A DNA stretch of 64,000 nt from Vanilla planifolia (taxonomy: Eukaryota; Streptophyta; Magnoliopsida; Asparagales; Orchidaceae), in the NCBI GenBank assembly GCA_023846275.1, contig CM043868.1:21446755-21510754 (forward strand), given 5' to 3'. This document shows, piece by piece, positions 55,833 to 64,000 of this stretch (the first letter of the stretch is position 1; every line of letters starts with the position of its first letter). The notes beneath the pieces were generated by a model. That model worked only from the letters and a program-made list of their open reading frames with translations, was not told where the DNA came from and ran no database searches. The translations under genes were made by a program, and so were the position numbers.

Positions 55833-55979
55833 ATGGCGTCAAAAACAGCGGACGAACAAAATTTAGTCATAAACAACCATCGATCCTCCATCTTTCCGAC
55901 CTTTCTTTCCTGCCGTCCCCTTCCGCAATCACCTCAAAAGTCTCCTCCGCGTGCGGCAAACTGGCGAGCCTACCTTTAA
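55833..55979 (+). promoter_or_regulatory. Possible 48-codon uORF before the phospholipase
   Basis: ATG at 55833 (TTATGGCG context) opens a frame that stops at TAA 55977-55979, 13 bases before the phospholipase ATG and in a different frame. A four-codon uORF (MRTA) lies at 55809-55823. They matter only if transcription starts upstream of them; no clear TATA box fixes the start. Confidence 0.3.
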
Positions 55980-55992
55980 ATCGCTCGCTCTC

Positions 55993-57507
55993 ATGCATAT
56001 TGGACACGCCGCCGTGGATGCTCTCCAAACACTCTCGCTGGCGTCTTTCCACGGCCGTTCCGGCAACAAGCTCGGTCCTCTTAGCTCCTGCCGCGCGGCG
56101 TCTAATAATAAACTCAAGGTATGCGCCCCAGCCAAAAGAAATCCGATTCTCGCGGGCCCCACCGACACCCGGACGCACCTCGAGAATCTCGAGCGGGTCC
56201 TCGGCTCGTATCCAGCGCCGCCCCGACAGGATCCATCACCGAGTCGGCGCCGATTTCTCCTTCCCTCCCTCCAACTTCCACCGTTATTCTTCCGCAGTAA
56301 CGAGCCCGAGGAGGCCTCCCCGCGGAGTTCGGCTCTTCTCCGTCGCCTCCTCTCCGAGTCTACCCCGTGTGCGTCCCCACGATCGTCCATAGCTCGGCGA
56401 TGGCGAGAGCTCCACGGCTCCGGCGACTGGTCCGGCCTTCTGGACCCTCTCGACCCCGACCTCCGCCGAGAGCTCCTTCGCTACGGGGACTTTGTTCACT
56501 CCGCATATCACGCATTTTTCCACTCCCCGGACTTCGCCTTCGACTCCCCCCGACCGGTATCCCTTCCCGACCGGTCCTACCGCATCACCCGCCACCTATT
56601 CGCCACTACGTCCATAGAGCCGCCGCGATGGTTGCCCAACTGGACCTCCCACCGCTCCAGCTGGATTGGCTTCGTCGCCGTCTGCGACAACGACCTCGAG
56701 ATCGGCCGCATGGGACGCCGTGACATAATCGTCGCCATCCGCGGCACCTCCACCGTCCTCGAGTGGGCGGAGAACCTCCGCGCCAATCTCGTTCCTCTCC
56801 ACGAAGGCGGCGTTGGACCTTCGAATTCAGTCCCGAAGGTGGAGTGCGGTTTTCGAAGCCTGTACACGACCTCCGGCGCGGCCGTACCAAGCCTGTCGGC
56901 GGCGGCGGTGGAGGAGGTGCAAAGGTTGATCGAGCTCTACAAGGGAGAAGAGTTAAGCGTCACGGTGACGGGGCACAGCCTTGGGGCCGCACTCGCCGTG
57001 CTCCTGGCCGAACAGCTCGGCAACTGCTGTTCGGAGATGCCGCCGGTCACGGTTTTCTCCTTTGGTGGCCCGAGGGTCGGCAACCGCGCATTTGCGGAGC
57101 GCGTCGAGGGGAACAGCGGTGTGAAAGTGCTCCGCGTGGTAAATGCGCATGACCTGGTGACGATGGTGCCGGCATGGGTGGCGGCGCCGCCGTCGATCAC
57201 CTCTGACGGCAGGTGGTGGGACGGGTACGAGCACGTGGGACGGGAGCTGAGAGTGAACAGTCGGGTTTCGCCATTTCTTAAGCCGGACGCCGACCCGGCT
57301 TGTTGTCACGACCTCGAGGCGTACCTCCATCTTGTGGATGGTCTTGGTGGAGAGGGAGGGCAGTTTCGGGCAAATGCGAAGCGCAGTTTAGTCCGGCTTC
57401 TGAGCCAGCAGCGGAGCAACGTGAAGCAGCTCTACGTGAGCAAGGCCCGGGCGCTCGGTCTCGACGGGCGGGCCGGGTCAGGCAGCTTTGCCAGCATTTC
57501 TTCCTGA
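55993..57507 (+). CDS. Chloroplast-type phospholipase A1 (PLA1-I / DAD1-like), 504 aa
   Basis: Lipase-3 family acyl hydrolase releasing sn-1 fatty acids from plastid galactolipids and phospholipids; relatives include DAD1 and DALL proteins, some feeding jasmonate synthesis. The N-terminal ~60 residues are rich in Ser, Ala, Arg and Lys and poor in acidic residues, fitting a plastid transit peptide. The lipase region begins at RWRELHGSGDWSGLLDPLDP. Next come FVAVCDN, IIVAIRGTSTVLEWAENL, the nucleophile elbow GHSLG (Ser329), FSFGGPRVGN, NAHDLVTMVP (Asp387) and CHDLEAYLHLVDG (His439), giving a complete triad. Length matches PLA1-Ibeta2-type proteins (about 500 aa). The frame is open from 55951, but only GTG lies there; 55993 is the first ATG. 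Intronless and very GC-rich. Closest subgroup is probably PLA1-Ibeta/DALL1; the exact subgroup is uncertain. Confidence 0.95.
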   Translation: MHIGHAAVDALQTLSLASFHGRSGNKLGPLSSCRAASNNKLKVCAPAKRNPILAGPTDTRTHLENLERVLGSYPAPPRQDPSPSRRRFLLPSLQLPPLFFRSNEPEEASPRSSALLRRLLSESTPCASPRSSIARRWRELHGSGDWSGLLDPLDPDLRRELLRYGDFVHSAYHAFFHSPDFAFDSPRPVSLPDRSYRITRHLFATTSIEPPRWLPNWTSHRSSWIGFVAVCDNDLEIGRMGRRDIIVAIRGTSTVLEWAENLRANLVPLHEGGVGPSNSVPKVECGFRSLYTTSGAAVPSLSAAAVEEVQRLIELYKGEELSVTVTGHSLGAALAVLLAEQLGNCCSEMPPVTVFSFGGPRVGNRAFAERVEGNSGVKVLRVVNAHDLVTMVPAWVAAPPSITSDGRWWDGYEHVGRELRVNSRVSPFLKPDADPACCHDLEAYLHLVDGLGGEGGQFRANAKRSLVRLLSQQRSNVKQLYVSKARALGLDGRAGSGSFASISS

Positions 57508-60500
57508 GCTGCTTTCCAGCTTTGAAATTGTTTAATACGAACGGTGTGGAAGCTAACATATGATTAAAATAAAATTTAATTTATTTGTGGAGTCGAAATT
57601 TTGTACCGACATCCACAATTTCGGACAACAGCTTTTTTTTATTAATTTAAAAATAGTTAATTGGATGAATTAGGTGAACTGAAATGCTACTAACCGTTAG
57701 TTCATCTAAAATAAGTCTTACAATAGAGATCTTTTTTATATATAAATTATCAAAAGATTAAATATTTTAAAAATAGGAAAACTTTTCGTTTTCAAACTTC
57801 CAAATGGACAAAAATAACATAGATGTTTGGCGAAGTTTTTTCCATATGAGACGGTCAACCGTTTGACTATTTCCAGATCTACGCGGTAGCACAACAAACT
57901 TTAAAGGATGTCGTATCCATTTTTTATTATTTTAGTGCCATGAAAAATATAAATAATGATCATATATTTAATAAACAATTCAAGAGAAAGAACAAGCAGA
58001 AAAGGTTAAAAAAATATATGGAGAGATAAACGACGAGAGAGTTTCACGACAGCTGATTTATGCACGAATTATCAAATATATAAAAAACCATGGACACGAA
58101 TAAACGGACACAAATCTACAACGTAAGCCTCCATACCAAACAATGTTTTCCGAAAGATAATCAACGGATTTTCTTAAACAGTTTATTTTGAACAAAAAAA
58201 TAATTTAATAAGAACAATGAAAATTATTATTTAAAATAAGTTTTAAAAATTTACCTCACACTTTTACCCAAAAATCTAAGGTTTTAATTATTTCATAATA
58301 CTGATATTTAATCCAATACTTATTCACACAAATTTTATCAAAAACATAATTCTTAAGCAACAATAAAAATAACAATTCTATTCATACCTTTTATAAAATA
58401 ACAAAATATTTAATATACAAAATATGAGTATTAGCTATAGTTACTCTATGCCACATTCAAACATTGTGAAAAATTCATAAATTATCTGACTTTTTTTTGA
58501 GGATTAACTCTTTTTCTTAATTATTATTTTTCAAAATTATGTTTTTTTTGGAATGATGAAAGCTAGAGCTAAAATTTCAATGAGATTTCTACTATACTTT
58601 ATATTCTATTTTTCACTAATCTTTGTTTTTATTTCTTTTATTTTTATTATTTCATCATCTATTTTATGAGGATGAGCATCTTGGCCCAATTTCCTCTAGG
58701 GTTTTTCACCTACTTCAATGTTTGAAGAGGTGTCTTATGAGAGTTGGTTTTTAGATTGATTAAAACTCCTACTCTCGTAGGAACTTTGCCACCTTTTATG
58801 TTAAAATATTAGCCATCAACTTGTCAATGACATTTTCATCCCTTTTTCTAATATTTGAAGTGCTAAGATAAGCCATTAAGGTTCCCAAGAGGTTAAGTTA
58901 GTATTAGCGGATCTCATATTTCTTTATTAGATAATATTAAGTCAATCTATCATCGATGCCATCTCCACATCCTCGACGACATTCCCAAGGATGAGGATGA
59001 TTAAAGCGATCAATGAGGCTAATGCGTTGAGAAACTTAATTACAACCACAACATCATTGCATGGAGCCTTAGATGTTAAAGATTGAGCTACTATGAGAGA
59101 GTTAAACACAATAGAGTCATGATCGTCATTGATGTAGCGATCATAAGAATTATAACAACAGCTGGGGGATTGGGTCGTTGAGGAATTATTGCTTAGCCAA
59201 TTTCCCTTTTCATCCAAAACAACATCGATGGCGAAAGAGTCGTTAGAGATTCAGTTGTGGGTTTAATCGAACTTTGGTTATAATCTCTTTAGGTTGAGCC
59301 TATGCAACTTTGTAAAATAAAAGATAATTGCTCGAAATAAGCATGATGAAAAAGGTACAATGACAAAATTCTCTCTATGGCTAAGAGTATTATATACATG
59401 CGACACGAACAAGACCTCAACATGCTACATAGAACTCAGTTGATGTAGACAAATATATGCTTTTTAGGCCAATATGAATGTTGTTGTGTCATTTGAGTAT
59501 TGCATCATTTGTTTAATGATAACAAAGTTTTTTGTTATAACTATTAATAATTTTTTTAAGTATTGATTTTAGATATACAATTTAAGAGTAATTAGATTAA
59601 TCATGTGAAGAACTTGATCATATGACTCAAAAAGACTAATAAAAATATTTGGTGTAAAGAGAAACACAAGCTAAAGTAAAATGATGATAAGATTTTTTTA
59701 ACTCTCTTTGTTTTGTTAATTAGAATTTTAAAATCTATAACAATTTATTTAAGGAACATAAGATTTTCTTAATACAAATATTATTTGTTTATTATATATT
59801 ATCTACATAGTGAGTTGCATCGTACATTAAGGATAAATAAAATATGATATGAAAAGATATGGAATTAAGTGAGATTTGCATTACTTGAATTAATCATTTT
59901 TGCATAATAAGTTTATCGTACAGCAAAATTATTTAATAGTTAGATCGAATTGAGCATCGATTAAGTGAAATCCTTAGTAATACAATACTACATGATTAGT
60001 TTAAATGAGCATGTTGTAGGACCTATTGTATTATATGACTACGCATTATATAGTATTTTTTTGACAACTTATAATTTAGATTTACACAGTTTTTTTACTT
60101 GTATAGATGATGTCTTGAAGTTATTTATATGTAATTTACTTATTCTATATCACAACTAGTTTTGCAAAATTTAATTGCATTTTTTAAAAGAAGTGTTATG
60201 AGAGTAATTAAGATTTTAAAAAAGAAAGTCTTTTACATAATTTTTCTTCCTCTTGTAGATATTGTACAACCATAATTTATAATAATAATAAAGAGTTGGG
60301 GACTAATGAAGATACATATGTATACCACCTTGATTTTACATATAATTTTCTCTTAGCATCAAATTTTTAGCACGTGTTAACCTTAGATCCCATCGATATT
60401 GATGCAAATTAAATTTTTCGAGAACATTCATTATTTTCAAGACTTAAATAGAATCAATGTTCTCTCATCATCCTTTAAGCCATACTCTGGTTGACTTCTT

Positions 60501-61099
60501 GAGCATTGCTTGATATCCTTCATGCATTCTTTTATTGGTCTCCAAATTTATCATTAAGTTACTCTAAGGCACATTCAAACATCACCTTCTAAGGGTTTCT
60601 TGAGATCTTTCCTAAAGTCTAAATCATTGAGATTGCCAAGAGATTGATGAAATTGTTAAGAGAACCCAAGAAGTGATTAGATGATTCTCAAAGTTGTGGA
60701 TATTATAATACATATAATTAATTATTCTACATAAAAGTGTCTCTAAATACACCTTATAAAAGATTAAATTATATTGTATTTCTAATTATTGACTTATTTT
60801 GAAGAGAAAATATCTAACTCAAATATTTCATTACTTTATTATTTTATATTTTTTCTCACCTATTCAATAGATTAATCTTGATTTGACTAATGTTTATGTT
60901 CTCTTCTATAATTTTCCCATCTTATAATATAAAAGTTTTGTTTAATTTTAGGGAATAATCTTTTTAAAAATAATTATTTGAAATGACATTTTGGAAAAAC
61001 ATAGACACGGAAGTTGTTTATAATCACAATAAAGAAAATTCGATCACAATATTTCTCTAAGAAAATTGATTAATTTTTTCGAACTATAAATGAATCAGT
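57508..61099. other. 3' flank of the phospholipase and AT-rich spacer
   Basis: AAAATAAAATTT near 57565 could be the phospholipase polyadenylation region. A moderately less AT-rich patch (58650-59300) has a minus-strand open frame 58942-59217 with no recognisable protein features. Nothing else is supported. Confidence 0.5.
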
Positions 61100-61740
61100 T
61101 CTTTAAATAATGTCGTGCACCGGATTAAATGCTTGCCTATGTGTCCAACGTCAGCTTTTTCAGCCGACTGCAATTAATACTATTAAGTCCAAAGCAAGAG
61201 TCGGCTAACTAATTCGGTAGCCGTACTAACCATTTTAGCTTTTCCATGTCGTTACCTTTCAGACGAAGGAATTTGACGAAGTCGTATTTAAAAATTAAAA
61301 GCAACGAGAGAACATTAATTGAGTCGGGCCGTGGGATCGAAGCCTTGAATCCGGATCAAATGTGGCTAATCAATGAACGCCAATTTGGTCCAAAGAAGAA
61401 AAGTGAACTCATATTGCTTTACTGCCGACTCTGAAAAGCAAGTCACATTGCGTCCACGATCTCCGCACCTTGTACACGGGACTCTGGATGTTTGACGGCG
61501 CGGTTCAAAAGCGACTCGGTTGGTTTTTTTTTTTTTGGTGGTTCGAAGTTGAATTTGACGGATCGTCGGGGGACCCAAGTGACGTAATGAACTGCTCAAG
61601 TGATTGTGATGAGAGCATCTTTGGGGGTGGTCCTGTTTTTTCGCTGGTACTTTGATGGCATGGGTTAGCAAGGTAACTCCCCTCTCACTATTGACGTGAC
61701 GTTAGGTGAGCCTACCCATGAGCCATTCAAAAGAAGTGGT
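61100..61740. other. GC-richer patch without a recognised gene
   Basis: Composition here approaches that of genic sequence. Short open frames run on both strands (61246-61434 plus, 61366-61671 minus) but none resembles a known protein. ACGT-core motifs occur (AGTGACGTAATG, TGACGTGACGTT), as in plant bZIP-bound promoters. It could be a promoter, a non-coding transcript or a gene relic. Confidence 0.35.
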
Positions 61741-64000
61741 CCACGTTCGACGTTTATTATCATCAAAATTTTTTAAATAATTATTAAAAAAGATTATAAA
61801 ATAGAAGGTGGATATTTTTTTAAATAAAATTATAAAAATTACAATAAAAGATTCAATTTTTTTTAAAATTGTCACAATGCCACTCTACGAGTACAATAAA
61901 ATTGTGATCTCCTTTCATAATCACACATAGTGTTCTATGGTTTCAATTATTCTATTTTTTAATAGTAACTTATTATACCTTTTATAATTAGATACTTAAT
62001 TCTCATATCATCTCTATCTCCTTAATCAGTCGTTACATACCGAATTTTTTAAAACATCATTTCCATCATGTCTTATTTATTCATGGTTGCTTATTTAATC
62101 TTCTATATTCTTAAATTATACTCTTCTCTGTGCATCATAATCTTGTGGGAAAATAACATCTTATGATCGACTATGTTACCTTATTAGCCACCCTTTTCTT
62201 ATTGAGTGTGACCCACCTTCTTGATCAAAATCATTAATCCTTCTTGCAACTCGCTACAATTAATTTAGAAATCATTAAATACCATTTTTTTATAATTATT
62301 GTATGCAAATTTAACATAATGTTAAGCATTATAGAATTTAATTATGACATAATTGGCTTAAGATGAAGTTGACTTGGCTTATGAAGAAATTAATTATAAT
62401 ATTATTATTTTTAGCATATTATTGCATAAAATGTAAGAAAATAAATAACATCATCACAAAAAAAGCATGTTTGATAAGTGTTACATTTTGTTTTGCAAAG
62501 TGTAATATATAACGATATGAAACCACCAAAATTTTAGTATCCAAGTAATGATGATGTTAAGCCTATATATTAAATAATTTAATAATAATAAAATTATGTA
62601 TTACTACACTAACGTTTTATGAGAATTGATGAACACATGAAGATTAAAGGAGTGCATTGTAATGCTCATGCGAGCATTGTTGGGAAATTTGGTAACATTG
62701 ATCAAGGAGAGAGTGGATCAGTTTTAACATCATAGAACTATATGAATTTAGCTCTTAATGGAAGGTTTTTCCATCTAGAATGTACCTTTACTTATATCAT
62801 TGGTTAAAAATCTACATTAAAGAATTGTGTGGCACTTAAGACGTATATTTTCTTTATATTTTTCTCACTTATGCATATCTTTGTTATTTCATAGAAATTA
62901 CACTGAATAATATATTATAAACCATAAATTAAGTCAATAGTATTGTAATTATAATTATGTATACTTAAAGTAATTAAGTTATTTTTTAAAAATATAAAAT
63001 TTATAAAATAAAATATTAATAAATTAAAAAAAAATTGAATAATATGTCATAGATTCAAATGAAATAAAAACTTTTATTTGAATATATTATTAAAAAGATA
63101 CCATTAAAAATTTAATAACATTAAGTTTATAATATATTCAAATAAAAGTTTTTATTACCTCAAATTATGAAAGTAAATGTGATTTTAGCAATGTTAAGTA
63201 TGGTGATAAAAAGACATATATGATGGGGAAGAGAGAGAAAGATAAAAGGGAAGTGATGGAAAATAGTGAGGGGGCTTGGGTTGGAAGGAAAATATAGAAG
63301 TTAAGAAGAAAGAAAGAGGAGATTGCAAAGAGATTAGGTGGTGCTTGTTATAACTTAAAAAGAGAGCTTGTAAGCAAGAGACAGAAGAGAAAAACTAGTT
63401 TTAATAAAGGAAGCAATGAAAGTAACAGTGAGTTGAGAAGATGTAAGATTTTGAAGTAGTTTTATTGACTTCAACTTGGTTTTTTGCAAATCTAGCAGTA
63501 AATTGATATATGAGTCAAAATTGATGTTAGAACATGCTAGCATTGATTTGAGAAGACTAGTAAGTGATTTGATTAGAACTAAAAGAGGGAAGGGGCTATG
63601 GTCATATAAATAGGATTATAAAAGTATAATAAGTGCAATTGTTCTTATAATATCAATTTAAATTAGCTAAAATAAAAGTTCACAGCATCTATTGAGACAT
63701 TATATAGTCATCAATAAGATATCATATTACATGATAATCATAAATCATACAAGACAATGTGTTATTAATAGGTAAAAATTGGGTAGGTTGTAGAGTCGTA
63801 AAAAATGATGGATATGATTGTATTATGTGATAATTCTAACTTGTTTGTGATCAAAGGATCAAATTAGTTTATGAAGTATTTAAGAGGGTTACAAAGGTAT
63901 TATAATAGTATAATATGTCAAATAATGTTAGATGATCAACTTATGTCAGTTGGCATCACATGATTAGATTAGTCAAATATGAAATCATATAAGAGCTTAT
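61741..64000. other. AT-rich right end
   Basis: No gene recognised. The inverted repeat at 63063-63156 is listed separately. Confidence 0.5.
63063..63156. repeat. 27-bp perfect inverted repeat, 40-nt loop
   Basis: The arm 63063-63089 is the exact reverse complement of 63130-63156. The arms are AT-rich but include a TTTTATTTGAATATATT core, so this is not a simple dinucleotide palindrome. It may be a foldback/MITE remnant or, if transcribed, a hairpin RNA. Confidence 0.9.

Noticed and set aside
55951-55992. Phospholipase reading frame extended upstream to 55951
   Set aside because: The frame is open there but begins at GTG with no ATG; a plant nuclear gene should start at the ATG at 55993.
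55778-57563. Numerous long open frames on both strands overlapping the phospholipase
   Set aside because: They are by-products of GC-rich codon use; none has the domain continuity of the lipase frame.

Overview
The window is nuclear DNA from a flowering plant. Four genes lie in a very AT-rich, repeat-filled background. Two of them (a CCCH zinc-finger gene and a phospholipase gene) are intronless and strikingly GC-rich. That contrast, together with a monocot-like EMF2 sequence, suggests a commelinid monocot, perhaps of the banana/ginger or palm type; this is inference, not proof.

Layout. (1) 1-13.2 kb, minus strand: the 5' half of an EMBRYONIC FLOWER 2 (EMF2) homologue, a Polycomb PRC2 subunit of the VEFS family. 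I rebuilt eight coding exons with GT/AG borders and matching phases; the last runs off the left edge. One intron is about 7 kb. The leader is spliced and carries several short upstream ORFs. (2) 13.3-32.8 kb: no intact gene. It holds old repeats, among them an inverted pair of copies of a roughly 2 kb family ('B'), one copy of another long family ('A'), a diverged tandem duplication ('D'), a minisatellite and long AT microsatellites. (3) 32.9-33.5 kb, plus: a compact plant RR-TZF (arginine-rich tandem CCCH zinc finger) protein. (4) 33.5-43 kb: repeats, including a second A copy. (5) 43.1-44.2 kb, plus: a three-exon 2-oxoglutarate/Fe(II)-dependent dioxygenase. (6) 45-51.6 kb: nested transposon debris. 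It has a decayed Copia gag on the minus strand and a third A copy split by a small LTR element with two LTRs and a 5-bp target-site duplication. (7) 51.6-55.8 kb: AT-rich, no gene. (8) 56.0-57.5 kb, plus: a chloroplast-type phospholipase A1 of the DAD1-like/PLA1-I group. (9) 57.5-64 kb: AT-rich, with one GC-richer unexplained patch near 61.1-61.7 kb and a 27-bp perfect inverted repeat near 63.1 kb.

The four genes have unrelated roles: chromatin silencing, mRNA regulation, small-molecule oxidation, and lipid hydrolysis that may feed jasmonate synthesis. They do not form a pathway or cluster. I found no undescribed multi-gene system. The most informative items are the EMF2 gene model and its uORF-rich leader, the nested LTR insertion, and the repeat families reconstructed by comparison within the window. 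Repeat-family borders are estimates made by eye.
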